Below, in pieces: positions 24,291-36,200 of a DNA stretch of 64,000 nt. Every line of letters begins with the position of its first letter. Positions within the stretch are counted from its first letter, which is position 1. The notes beneath the pieces are model-generated. The model worked only from the letters and a program-made list of their open reading frames with translations, made no database searches and was not told the DNA's origin. Where the stretch lies: the NCBI RefSeq assembly GCF_000006405.1, contig NW_003206506.1, positions 242,898 through 306,897 on the forward strand, in the 5' to 3' direction. This stretch comes from Perkinsus marinus ATCC 50983 (lineage: Eukaryota; Perkinsozoa; Perkinsida; Perkinsidae). A program made the position numbers and the translations under genes.

Positions 24291-25890
24291 TGTTGATGAA
24301 ATTTGGAGTTGGGCGATAAATACAACTAATGGTGGAGAACGATCGAAGCTAGTAGCTACCAGTAGAAATCCAATACTATATCCTCACACATCATGCTCAC
24401 CCGAATAGTCCAATAACTATTTAGCATACTAATGACGTAATTGGCAATGAGAATGAATGTACATCAGAGAGAGAGTACGCAACGACTCTCATCGAAGCTA
24501 GTGATTCGCAATAATTTGTAATGAACACTGAGTAATCACAAGACCTCAAGATATCAAGTTCGATCAACGCCGGCGTACCATTCTTTCTTGGCACAATTTC
24601 CCCCCCCCCCCGCGACACAATTTTCCTTCGTTGGCAACACACTGTTCCGGCTCGTATTCACCCTCGGTAATGCTGCGCAGAACATCGTCTAGATACTCAA
24701 GCCGAAGTCCATCTCGGGGTATCGGGGATGAGCGATAAGTTGGGCGGACACTCTATGGGTTGGGATTTGGCCTACCCCCAGCAGGTCCCAGGAATATCGT
24801 CGAGGGGCTCGAAGTGAGAGGTATGAACCCGGTATGGAGAGATCACAATCGCCTCTTGAGCTTTCAATTTCGACGCAAGGGGAGCTGAATGGTTGAATAA
24901 TATGTCTCACAGACGGTCACCAAACCTTCCTCCATCACGTTCATGAGCTCTAGAGACTCAACTTTGATTAGCCGATCGTACTGAGCTTTCTGGCATGGCT
25001 TCTATCATGAACACGATCTATTTGCCCCATGTTACAAAGATCGTACTACTACACCTTCCGCCTTTGGTCGAGATTGAACTTACTTCAGACATGCCGGCGA
25101 AATTGACTTTACTAATGACACGTGTCGTCGAAAACTATTGATTCATGTGCAAATCTACACAGATATTTAATCACGAGCCTCTTGGGATTACCGTCAGCCT
25201 CGTAGTTCCTTCGCGATCGTTCCGATCGTAGTGGGAGGGTCACTTCTCGCATTCTGGGCAACCCCATCATAAAACCCTATCTACTCGTGAGTTCTGCGCA
25301 CGAGCCTTTTGAAAGGGACATATAACTATATCCTCACGACTAACATTGCTTACTTGGCCACTTTTCCTTGTACTCGATGCTATGTGATACACTCTAGAAA
25401 ACTCACTCGCTGCACATTGTTCGTGTACTCTAGATTCTTGAGTAGTAGCAGACCCTGTAAAATCACTTTTCATCCACCGCTGACACTGAGTAGAACAGTT
25501 AGTACAAAGACCGGTAAGAAGGGGGCAGTCATACTAGGTATGCGATGGGATATCACTGGTAGTGTATGTCATTCCTTGTAATGGAGGACCAAGTCAATCC
25601 TAGGAAGGTCACTGAGTCATGAGACATATCCTCTGCGACTCTATCAGTCATCTTACTCTTGCTAGGAGCTGATATCGCAAGTTCTACCCATCTTGTGCAT
25701 ACCGAAGCTAACAATGACACTTGTCGTATACTATTATTATACTAGTATACGACAGTAGTATGGTACTACTAGTATCCTATAACTCAACGTCTCCGCCTCG
25801 TGCGCAGAAACATGTCAATCGGCAAGAGTATCACTACTTTTCCCATCATTATTTGAATACCGGGCTGTTGACATCACTGTAGCGATCCTT
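24291..25890. other. Gene-poor stretch
   Basis: About 1.6 kb without a supportable coding exon. It contains a C homopolymer of 12 at about 24600 and a pair of perfect inverted repeats near 25723-25770 (see separate entry). Confidence 0.5.
25723..25770. repeat. Two adjacent perfect inverted repeats
   Basis: GTCGTATACTA (25723-25733) and its exact complement TAGTATACGAC (25743-25753) flank a 9-nt loop. Immediately after, AGTAGTA and TACTACT form a second hairpin with a 3-nt loop. They lie in a gene-free stretch and could form cruciform or RNA hairpins; no transposon is recognisable. Confidence 0.6.
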
Positions 25891-25892
25891 GT

Positions 25893-26320
25893 TAGTAGCA
25901 TCGAGTCGATGTGTGAAGGTTCGTATGATAGTATCCAGATTGTGAGTAGTCCCCCCTCTCTTGTTTTGGTTCACCTGCCAATATCTCTACTACATTTCCC
26001 AGCATCCAACCTATGACTACCCTAGACACCTCGTTGTCATCTAGCGCTATATTTAATGCTTGTTTCACATTGATAACCCTATCCAGCACGTGGGTATATT
26101 GACGATCATAGAATTTCTGCTTATCCTTCTGTTTCGACTGATCCGAAAGGTACCTGTAGGTTGCCTTACACGCTAACATCCCTACGTCTAACTACTCATA
26201 ATATCGTTGCCTCCGCTCCAATCCATCAACATATTCTTGTTTAGCGACATCAGATAGTTCTGATACTGCTGATCTCTCCCATCTGTTCAACACCGTTATG
26301 GAATTCAGCTGTCAATGACA
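25893..26320 (-). CDS. Unrecognised helical protein fragment
   Basis: Two exons join in frame over a 42-nt intron: an upstream part containing LNRWERSAVSELSDVAKQEY and ERRQRYYE, and a downstream part containing YLSDQSKQKDKQKFYDRQYT, INVKQALNIALDDNEVSRVV and WMLGNVVEILAG. The first exon starts after an acceptor (TTGACAG) just beyond the stop of the upstream CX9C gene, so its own start codon is not found. The sequence is strongly helical and charged. I cannot assign a family; the 3' end near the GTGAACC donor is also open. Confidence 0.4.
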
Positions 26321-26334
26321 GCCTCTCATACAAC

Positions 26335-26633
26335 CTACTTCGCGATCTCTCGCATTATCCTAGCATCCCTGCGCCGTACACATCGTTCAAAGCAGAGATG
26401 CGTAGCCTTACACCCAATCAGGCGAGCGTATCTGAGGGTACAGCGTCTGCAGGGAAAAAGCGCCTGGGTAATACGGGCGTCTCGGATGCTCCCTCTGGAT
26501 GCCATAATCGAGGCATCGCTCAAGTGCATAGAACTCGGTCATACAATCAGGTATGTGGTGCACTAGCGACTCTGAAAGAGGGTGACGCTTGGAACGACAG
26601 ATTGATATTATTACGCGGCATGGAGTGAGGCAT
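26335..26633 (-). CDS. Twin CX9C mitochondrial protein, CMC2-like
   Basis: Three tiny exons (26633-26615, 26571-26475, 26431-26335; introns 43 nt each) give exactly 70 residues with no stop. The product has two perfect CX9C motifs, CMTEFYALERC (16-26) and CKATHLCFERC (46-56), separated by 19 residues, then a basic helix. This is the coiled-coil-helix-coiled-coil-helix signature of small intermembrane-space proteins imported by Mia40. An MPHSM start and Gly before the third Cys recall CMC2, a cytochrome oxidase biogenesis factor; the subfamily is a guess. An extra Cys lies at 51. Confidence 0.65.
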
Positions 26634-26901
26634 GTCTGGATACTGTACACGATCCTTCAAACTATGGAGTTCGGCCCATGTCAGATTGGAACTGGAAGGA
26701 AGACAAGTTGAAGACCATTCCTCCCTTGAACCCTCACTCTCGCTCGAACTTGTTAAGCTCGGTGCGATCTGTACGGTTGACTTTGGCCATGAGGAATAAG
26801 TCCTGTAACAGGACTCCTGTTATCAAAGTACAGGGACTACAGGTACTCAACGCAACACGATTCGTGAGTAAATGATAACAGTGACGATCTCACAGGAGAA
26901 T

Positions 26902-28244
26902 TTACGAGGATCCTCTGAACCAACTACCAGCCTTGGAAACGAAACCACCGATCCCACCGGCCCCTTGCGAAACCATAGCGCCCAATGCCTGCTGCGATGC
27001 CCACGACTGCAGTCGACGTTGCGACTCTGAAAGTAGCCAACATAAAACCTGCATGAGGGACTGCTGATCACCTTTGGAGCATTTCCAATAACCAACAACA
27101 TTAGCGGATGAGAGTGTGAGGCCCATGACGTTGAGGACGACATAATCGAACGATAGCGATATGAAGTTAGATATCGCTCCACCAAGCCAGAAGAACGGGA
27201 AGATGTACTGATGGCGAAGAGAGAGTAGGTTTATGAATTCGGTGCTAGTAATGTTAGTACCAGAGCTGACCAGAAGACGGTCCTATCGGTGGGATTGAGA
27301 GCTGTTTCCTCTCCTCCTTGTGATTCGAATACCCACGTAGACTTATCAACATCACCACTACCCTCTCCATCCTTTGGTGATGAATACTCGTTCCACCATC
27401 GTAGCCCGACAAGGAGTCTGACAAACTTACATACTACTAGGCGGTCAATCAGCAATCTACTTCACGAATGAGGGGCCGCTATGCCAGAGGACCATACCAT
27501 TCAGAAATCTACTTGACAAATAAGGGGCCGCTATGCCAGAGGACTAAACCATTCAGAAATCTACTCGACGAATAGAGTCGCTATTCCGGCAAACCTAGAT
27601 TTAACCTGCACTAGTGAAAACAACAACTATGAGGAGTTGATGTTCGTAACCACTCAAGTATTATTCACTGAATCGGCTCTTGTTCACTAATATGATGCTC
27701 TAGTGTAACTCCGAACGAATTGAAGCCCTCATTCGTGTATGTCAGATCAGATTTATAATCAAATAGGCTTCTGAATGGCAGAAATCTTTTGATAACAGCC
27801 TCCTTACTACCTTCCTGTGACGTTCTTAACAGTCCAGAAGTCTAGTGCCAGGCATATAGTGGTGCAGACGAAGGTAACTGTGAGGAGGGAGCCTGGAGAT
27901 TGTGAATTCGATGCATATAAAACTTACTGATGTAACTTTTCCCGGATAAATAGTAAACCACCCAGTAGGAGAAGATGGCGGATAGTTTGAAAAGGATATG
28001 GAATACACATACCCAGGGATGAGCCGAGTGGGACAATACAGTGTTAGAGAAAGCACCTGAAGGAATGCATTCGAACTAGCAAAAGGTCATTCAAGTCAGC
28101 ACCTCCACTGCCACGGGTAGTTGAGGTCATCTCGGTATCATCTACCCCTCGTATAGGTGGTAATGCACTAGTAGAGAAGTCGCTAAACTCCAGTCTAACA
28201 TTCTCGGAGCCAGCACTGCTTTTAGAAGCAGCCGGATCGGTCAT
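26902..28244 (-). CDS. TVP23: Golgi membrane protein TVP23
   Basis: TVP23 is a four-helix Golgi vesicle protein. Start at 28244 (MTDPAASKS...). Resolved exons are one ending at 27928, then 27892-27811, 27417-27261 and 27207-26902; introns are 35, 393 and 53 nt. Family landmarks: HPWVCVFHILFKLSAIFSYW, LALDFWTVKNVTGR, LLVGLRWWNE, STWVFES, NPTDRTVFW and, after the last helix, SSANVVGYWKC. The join between exon 1 (ending near DLNDLL) and the HPWVC exon needs a frame change that I could not satisfy with a standard intron around 28050-28085, so an error or a very short exon may be there. The 393-nt intron holds a 52-bp tandem repeat. Confidence 0.85.
27457..27600. repeat. 52-bp tandem repeat inside TVP23 intron
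   Basis: About 2.7 copies of a 52-bp unit built on GGGGCCGCTATGCCAGAGG followed by CATTCAGAAATCTACT. The first two copies are nearly identical and the third has decayed. Unit length and the core GGGGC-GCTATGCCA match the minisatellite at 54.1-54.5 kb. Confidence 0.8.
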
Positions 28245-28446
28245 CAACTAGGGATACTATGCAGGGTTCGTTCTAATGAGACACGCGCACATCCAAAGAA
28301 TCTTTGGAAGATCAACACGCGCAGTGTTGAATTGAAAAAGTGAAACAAGACTCACTTCGCTCCGTCGCAAATTTGGATTTTTGTTCAGTCTGCAAGGGAC
28401 GTATAGTAAAACTTCTTGCGGTTGGCAGCATTTGTTAAGTACCGCA

Positions 28447-29180
28447 ATGTCCTGCTGCTCCGGTATGGATAAGAAGATCAAAGAATTGAACACTAAGCTC
28501 TATGATGTCGGCCCTGTTAAACAAGCTTCTGACCTATCGGGGTTGGCGCCAGTACTTCTACTACCCCTGACTGAGCCTGGTCTTTATGTTTGCCATCTCA
28601 GGTTGGAGTATGCTCCCTCCTTACTGGAGCAACCATTGCTTCCATATGCTTACTGACTGGATTTGCAGTGAATACCGTTTGCAATCTAGTTGGATTCTGT
28701 TATCCTGTGTACAAGAGCTATCAGATCGTCGAGGCGGCCAACCCCACTAATGACCAAACTAAGGTAAAGTGTGCTACTACGGGATCCTGTCCTGTACTCT
28801 ACATCAGGCTATATTGACCTATTGGACCGTCTTTGGCGGCTTCATGTTGGTGGAGGCCATTATCGATAATATATTCTTTTGGGTCCCCTTGTACTATTTC
28901 ATCAGAGTTGCATTCCAGGTAAGAGTTAATCTTAAAGAGTACTACGGGACTCAGTACCCCTTCCTGGTATTAGGTATATCTCTTCTACCCCGATCTCCGT
29001 GGTTCTGCTAAGCTTTACTCCCTCATTGTCAAGCCCATCCTAAATCAGGTTGCCAAGCTTGCCCCTCTGATCACTGCAACTCCTAGAGTATGCCCCAATT
29101 CTACTCCCTTTGGCAATAGTCCTCCTTGTTAGGCTCAGCCCGCTGGTACCGCGGCTGCTACTGGGAAGCGGTCTGAATAA
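28447..29180 (+). CDS. REEP/Yop1-family ER membrane-shaping protein
   Basis: Five exons (28447-28551, 28602-28763, 28808-28918, 28974-29087, 29133-29180; introns 44-55 nt) give 179 residues, typical for the DP1/Yop1/HVA22 family. Landmarks: NLVGFCYPVYKSYQIVEA, LTYWTVFGGFMLVEA, FFWVPLYYFIRVAF and YPDLRGSAKLYSLIVKPIL, matching the TB2/DP1 domain in order. The paired hydrophobic hairpins bend ER tubules. The gene diverges from TVP23 across about 200 bp, so two secretory-pathway genes may share a promoter. Confidence 0.9.
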
Positions 29181-29454
29181 TGTGGATGAGCAGGCGCCTA
29201 TGAAAGAGCATTCGGGCAAATAGGCGTCGGTCCATAGCGGTATCATTCATACTTTTATTGATCCTGTTACATGACTACTACGACTATTGGTAATTTCCGT
29301 CAGTAATATCATGCTACCACTGCCAGTGCTCACAACTAGTTATCATACATAATCACATCTCTGCTGATGCTGCTGCTGTTTCAATTCTGATTATTTGCTG
29401 TTGAGTAAGGTGTAGTAGGAGCTATTCGGAGTAGTTGTGCTTTAACACCACCCA

Positions 29455-30907
29455 ATGACTACTGACGAATTACGAAGTAAAGAGAACCATTCCACCAGGG
29501 AGAAGCAGACGTTTCAGCTGAGCAGAGCTATTTTCACTACCATCTACTTCTCACTCTTGTTGACCCTATCTGCCTGGGCGATCGCTATATGGTTTGTATC
29601 TACATCACAAGTTGATGCCTCGCTATTATCCCGTCTTACAGGCCAACAGGTAGTAGCTAGTCTTGACAGGCTTCATCTTAGTTTTCTACCTCAGCTAACA
29701 GATCTGGCTCAAAAGAACGGCGTCAATCTGGTCATTCCAGCAAACCCTATTGGTATAAGTGTTGTCCTCATTCTAATCGCAGCAATTCTCGCCCCAGTGG
29801 TAGCTGCTATAGGGATAATCAAGAGAAGTGTTCTCAAATTGCGGTAGGCCTCATAAGCTGTGGCTGGTAAGTATAACGATTTCCTAACAGGTCATCGCGC
29901 TGTATATCAATTACACTGGCTTCCCTGTTGGTAATAGCCTCACTCGTTATCACTTGTTGTGGTGTATTGGTATGTATATGCTTCTATGGTGTAGGGGTAG
30001 TATCAGATCTCACAAATAAGGAGATACACCGTGAGGTAGTAGTGAGGACACATGAGGATCTCTAAGGTCTACTGAGTACTCTAGTTGATATCCTACGGCA
30101 CCCCCATCGATACCTTGAACATCTCCAAAAGTGTTCAGATGTAATGCAGTAGGGAATATACTATTATGGTTATCGTTGCTATGTAGGTTCATACCATCAG
30201 CTGTTACGCTGTACGAAGTGGGTGCATGTTCCTCTACCCCAGCTGCTCCTACTTGTACTACCCCCCAACTCGATGCTATCACTTGCCCTGGTGCTAACGG
30301 TAATATACATCACGGCATCAGGCTATTGTCAGATCTACTCAGGTGATGAGTTACTGAATGTTGTTAATAGGATATGTTCATCCTTGCCGGCAATCGGCAA
30401 TTACCCAATATTCACCGATCGTTGCAACACTTGCGTATCGAGAGCAGGCTCTACTCCTGCTTCCCAGGTCAGCAATCACCTCTTATTCACCTCATGCTGT
30501 ACTCAGGTAGCATGCCTATGCGGCACCCAACTAGAGTTGTATCTTGACGCTATATCACCAAAGCAACAGGATAAGTGGGAAAAGATAGCAATCTTTAATG
30601 GAATCACAGCTGCTATAGCTCTTGTCCTTCTACTACTTTGGATATGCTCACAGGTAGGATGTTATAATTATCAGCCTAGTCAACGCCTACACAGGTTATG
30701 TGTCCTATATGCCTGGTTCGACGGAAACCTGTTGTAATTGATACTATCACTTGTGTAGAGGAAGGGAGGTTCCCTGCCAGAGGGGTGGCAGGTCATGTAA
30801 ATGAGGAGGTGGACGCTGATCGTACCATACTAGACCCACCTGCCTCCCCTACAGCTAGTGATGGCTGTGTACCTCACTCTAACAGAGCCTACCATCACTT
30901 GCCTTAG
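29455..30907 (+). CDS. Four-TM protein with tetraspanin-like topology
   Basis: Start at 29455. Helix 1 (IFTTIYFSLLLTLSAWAIA), a loop of about 60 residues, helix 2 (ISVVLILIAAILAPVVAA), a short turn, helix 3 (ITLASLLVIASLVITCCGV), a large loop of about 180 residues rich in Cys (CCTQVACLC), helix 4 (GITAAIALVLLLLWIC), then a tail opening with VMCPICLVRRKP and ending at 30907. The order small loop/large loop resembles tetraspanins, but the CCG motif of the large loop is not seen, so the family is unproven. Introns of 31-47 nt are needed, including a 39-nt one with donor GTGAGG near 30033. The CPIC tail could bind a metal. Confidence 0.6.
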
Positions 30908-32714
30908 TGATGATACTACTACGTCATCAACGGTTACATTCTAGTAGGGATATGTCGCAAATCACTCGGTATAATAGAGCTATAGTCACCAGAGTCAAGC
31001 ATTGGTGTAATCATCACATTCCCCTTTAACGGCAGTTGGGACATCTATGAGGATGATCGTCATGAGTTCACTATTATTAGAGTAGATAGAAGTATTGCAT
31101 GCTTAGCACAGTCTTTGTTGTTTCTAATAGTGATTCACAACCACATAACCATCCCACCTGTCAATGTAATTATTATTATTATTGTACTACGCTGCCTGCC
31201 ATAGCCAAGAAGCGTTGAGGTGTGCGGCAGTAGTAGCCTGTTGCTGCTGCTGCGTGCTGCTCCCCACCCACTATTTCTACTGCAGCTACCTATGATACCA
31301 CCATGTTTGTAGTTACTGGTATCACAGGGTGTAGCAGTTCCTCTATTTCGGCGTGCGTTTTGTATTAGCGATGTCGGCACTACCATTCTTAGTTCCTATG
31401 TCAGCTTCAATAACCCATTACAGTGTGTTCTCGTTATTGTATCTAGTAGCATGGTCTTCTCTGTCCTTGCTCTTCAGTTGATTGCTACTGTCCATACCTG
31501 ATTCCTCTACTCTGTCCTCACCGCTGCATCTGTCCCCTCTCAGCGGAGTAGGGCTGCCCACCCAGTTACATAATCATCCCTCCTCGGAACAGGAGTATCT
31601 AGCTCATGCTCGGGTCCTCAGATGAGTCTCATATTGGTATCACGTTCAGAGGGACGTTTGATAGCAGCAGTGTCTGAAGGAGAGGGTGCAGTTGTCTTGG
31701 CAATTGAGTGTTATGATACCTATCCATAAGGCCTAACCTATATAGGAGGACACCTTCATTCCATTGTTGATAACAAAGGAGTATTATGAGGCTAATACTT
31801 CCTCGTGTGATGGTCGCATCGCGGGTTAACATCCACGACAAGAAGTAGTGCCTTTGCGTTAGAGGTAGAGGATGGAGCTACAATAGCTGGTACAGATACA
31901 TTCAGTTGACATTGGTATTGTGTTGAGCCTGTCCCTCTGGGGTTGTGCCCAGGTGTCCCCAACCTGGACCAATCACCGCCGACACGTGGATATGGCGATT
32001 CTGACCATGGGCTAGGTATCATCGTTCACGTGGTACCGTCGGACTCGATGGTCCCTCATCATCCTAGGATACTGTGTTCTATTGCCAATAGATAACTTAC
32101 ATGCTCTGAGGTTGACGTATCTTTCAATGCTCGTCTATGGACGTCTTTGTGATGACACAATCGCAAAAACAAATATTGGGACGGGTCTCGAGTGGGTTAG
32201 GGATAGTATCGATGTAGGGTGTCTCAGCATTGAGCCAGGCAATGTGTATACCCATGAGGGGCCTTTAGGACTGTCAATTGGTAGCCGGAAATGGTAGCTG
32301 CAAATAGGAATAGCACTCCGGAATCGGCATACACTGGTATTAAGTAGTATAAGAGGCTTACGAAGACCAAACAACGCAGTTGGCTTGAATTGCTCCTTAC
32401 ATGGGACACTGAGAGAGCGAGGGCATTAAGGTAAGCGGTGCTTGGATCGATGAATGGGGTGCTGCTAGAGTTGGTCTTATGGATGTACTATTGTAACGGT
32501 GTGCATATCTTTGCTCGTAGCTCGACCTTTGAGTGGAAGTATGAGAGTGATTCTTGTGCTTCTTTACATCCTATGGACCATCAATCAGCATGTCGTGCAT
32601 CGACGATTTCCAGGTGTCCCATATTAACTAATATGGTGTTGAGTTATCCAGCAGTGAGAGTGTTGGTCATCTATCTCAGTAGTTAAGGCTTTTTCTCCTC
32701 ATACCCTTCCTCAT
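30908..32714. other. Region with scattered coding-like exons, no resolved gene
   Basis: Plus-strand segments such as 31340-31470 (VAVPLFRRAFCISDVGTTIL) look coding and weakly recall the beta-strand part of TRAPPC13-like proteins, but I could not join them into a frame with start and stop. An (ATT)n tract lies at about 31167-31182. A gene probably exists here. Confidence 0.35.
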
Positions 32715-33092
32715 ATGATTATCCCTATTCGGTGCTTCACTTGTGGCAAGGTAGTGTGTACTAGTGGTATATGCACTAGAAGTACTATGCTGATCAGGTT
32801 ATTGGTAATAAGTGGGATACATACCTAAACCTATTACAGGAGGGCAAGTCAGAGGGGCAGGCTCTTACTGAGCTAGGCATGGAGAGGTAGTGATAGGGCT
32901 GAGGGAGGGGGTGCCCCATTCTATCCCCTTTCACGCACTTACGGTATCATTCTGTGGGCAATCCCATCCAGTGAAGATGTGTGGTATGTAAGGCTCACCG
33001 TTGTTAGGTACTGCTGTAGACGTATGTTACTAACCCATGTGGACTTGATCGAGAAGCTGTTGAACTATAACATTCTCGAAAAGAGGCAGTAA
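32715..33092 (+). CDS. RPB10: RNA polymerase I/II/III subunit RPABC5 (RPB10)
   Basis: Zinc-binding subunit shared by the three nuclear RNA polymerases. Three exons (32715-32750, 32798-32886, 33008-33092) give 69 residues, the family length. [38 protein letters not shown] and IEKLLNYN are nearly invariant in eukaryotes; the four zinc ligands C7, C10, and the CC pair are present. The second intron is 121 nt, longer than usual here. The exons are too short to show up as open frames. Confidence 0.97.
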
Positions 33093-33255
33093 TGAGCTAG
33101 AACTGCTGCTGCTGCTCCTGACCTTCGCTGCTTGCTGCTGGTATGAGAAGATAAAGAGCGAGCCTAACGTTATATCTTATCCTTCATTAGTATATGCTTG
33201 AGTTGTAGTCAGTATAGGTGGGCTGTCATTGGAATGGTCACTGCCATACAGTGTG

Positions 33256-36200
33256 ATGCCGTCATCTGCATCAACACCACCACCTTCTAGTGCTGGTCTA
33301 CGACTACCTCTGGGAACCTCAGCAGATGGTGAGTCCGAGCATAGACGTCTAGGTGTGAATGACGCTGTTGGTGGGCCAATGCGAAGCCCTGTGCATGGTA
33401 ATGCATGTCTAAGATAGTGGTGTATAGGCTCTGTATAGGTCTCAGAATGGTAGATGGTGATGGCTCCCGTATGTGGCCAGCAGATCTGCCTACCATTCAG
33501 GAGGGTAGGGTATCCTCCGTGACATTGCCTTCACAATCGAGCTGTACATCACATCCGAGTAGTGAGGAATCTCTACATCCACATCAAGAACCGGCCCATG
33601 TGGTAGCACTACGTTAGGTATAGTAGTGGAGATGAGCTCTTCAGGTAACGCGAGGTTCGGTTGCATCAGTAGTGTCAGCCTTAAGACGAGGCTCTAGTAG
33701 CTTCTTTGCTGAGCATGCTTCCCACAGTGACGGCAGTAAATGGGAGAATGCTCTATCGGCAATGGCTCGGAGGAGGGCTTCCTTGCACCTCCCATTAAAG
33801 TTATCTGATTACGAACAACATATCTCGGGTAAGGTGGGTATGTATGAAGTAACGGTGGCCATGTAAGATAGACTATAGATGATGTGCATATTCAGGCGGG
33901 TATGGTATTGACGATACTGCCCATCCAGGCGCTGTGGGACCTCACAGCCTACCTCATACTGCTACAACGCCTCTACTGCATGAGGATACTGCAGCCATAC
34001 ACCATGCTGAGGGTGGATCGTCTGAGCATCGTTGCATTGATGGAGGAACACGCAATTTTGTGAAGTAAAAGAGTAGTACGAGTACCCCCTAGATGCTCTC
34101 GGCATTCAGATACAACCTTGATACGGAGGAATGGGTTATTGATCCTCATGCCTCACAAGAGGCTACACCCTATCATGCTAAGGGAAGAACCGGTCATAGG
34201 AAGGAATGGGAAGTAGGAAGCATATCGTCTGCACACTTAGTGGAATAACGACAACCCTCCTCAGAAACTAGATGCTGAGACACTGAGCCACCTGTTATCG
34301 GAGGGCAGATTAATGCCCAAGCAACCAGGGAAGAGTGCCTACCGCAAACTATGGCTCATCATAATACTCATTGGCATACTCAGTGATAATACCAACCTCA
34401 GTAGAGGTCGTGACCATAACCATGTATAGGTACACTTCTATCGGCGGGGATCGATTCAACTGTGAGGGTATTAGTATCATCGAAGGTAGCGGTATTAGTA
34501 TCGAGGAGGACCGCTTGCTACTATCACTATCATCATCACCTCAGGCTGAGCTACCTACATGGTTGAGCGTACTGTTCGATGTGGTCTTCGTCTTATTGGC
34601 TCGTATACTTATGATAGCTCAGCCGTTGGCAGAGGGGAGTGGTATCCCAGAGATGAAGTGTGAGCTTGGCGGGGCAAGCCATCTACTTGGGTAGTAATAT
34701 CATCACTATTCTACCTATCACATCATCCATTCTAGTTTCTTCCGTCCTAGTGTACTATTAGCCAAATCGATAGGCTTGATACTAGTTATATCTGCGGGCC
34801 TACCAGTAGGAGCTGAAGGCCCCATGGTACACATAGCTGCTTGCATTGGCTCCTCTCTATTGAGGCAACCCTTCTTTGCTACTGTACGGCAAATACCTAA
34901 CGTAAGGCTGTTAGTAGTGGGAGGTAGATTGAGTAGTATATTCTTCAGACCAGAAGACAAGTCCTATCAGCAGCCGTTGCTACTGGTGTTGCCGCGATCT
35001 TTCGGGCTCCTATCGGTGGTGTTCTCTTTGCATTAGAAGTGACCTCTAACCATTTCTTCATCAATACGTAATACTCCATATTATGTGCTTATTACTACTA
35101 CTATTCCTTTAGGTATTGGATATGCCTGGTAGCATCGGTTGTTGGGTCATTCGTATTTGTATGTGTGAAGACCTCTCCTCTCCTTGGTCTGAGGCCCTTC
35201 ATGTTCAGTGACCTCACCTTCTCCAATCACGAGTCCCCACTACGGGTACCCTTATCTATCCTCCCTGTCCCTGACACTTCTGTTGTTGTTGTTGTTGTTG
35301 CTTAGGCTATAGGATTCGCTTCCTATGGGGTCATCCTAGGTCTTCTTGGTGGCTACTTTATCAAAGCATTTGCCCATACTGGCCGTCTTCTAGCTCATCT
35401 TCAGACCATCTGGACGAGCCATTTTGGCCGGAAACATGTAGCAACGCTTTTGAGCATCACTAGTTAGTCATTGTTTTCAGCATCATATTGCACCAGGAAG
35501 AGGACTAAGGCAGGCTCAGAGAGGTCCCTCTGATCGTCAGTGGATAGAGGATGCTGGTGCCTCTGCTATGGCCGCGGCTTCTACTACTGCGGATCGTCGA
35601 GGAAGTGAGTTAAGCGTTATAGTGACTATAATGATACACATTGCTCAGGTCTCGCTACCCCGAATGGCGACCCTAGCTTTGTGAGGCCCGATGCTGTGAG
35701 TGTATATCGAAGACGAGAGTCGATAGTGGCAGTGCATGGCCATGATGATGAGGCTGCTGCTGCTACTGCTGTCAGTGGCCGATACACCACATCAGCGTCA
35801 TCGTCACGGAGGGAGAATATACGTGATAGGGGGTATAACGGGTACAATGGGGATAGAGCTTGAGTAGGTCAAAAGCTGGTACGAGGATGGCATAAGATGA
35901 GAGCTCCCAAGCAGAGTTATATATTCCTTCTTCTTATCGTATTTACCCTTTTGAATTCCCTGATATCGCGAGCGCTACCACCGCTAGGTGACTCTCTGCA
36001 GCCACAAGTAAGTATCAAGTATCTCCTCCTCCTTCTCTTCACAGTTGATATATACTCCCTTCAGTTTCTGGCCTCTGTCATAGGCTCTGGTGATGAATAT
36101 ACGCTTTATCAGTGGCTACTATGTTTACTTTTCAAAGTAGTTCTATCAGTTACCCTTGAGTCTCCTCATCATCCTCTCTTAGTTACCTATGACAATAATA

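Noticed and set aside
35416-35430. AGCCATTTTGGC, a 12-nt match to the dinoflagellate/Perkinsus spliced-leader core
   Set aside because: It lies inside the CLC coding exon and translates as TSHFG in frame; no leader-like flanks or donor follow, so it is coincidence.
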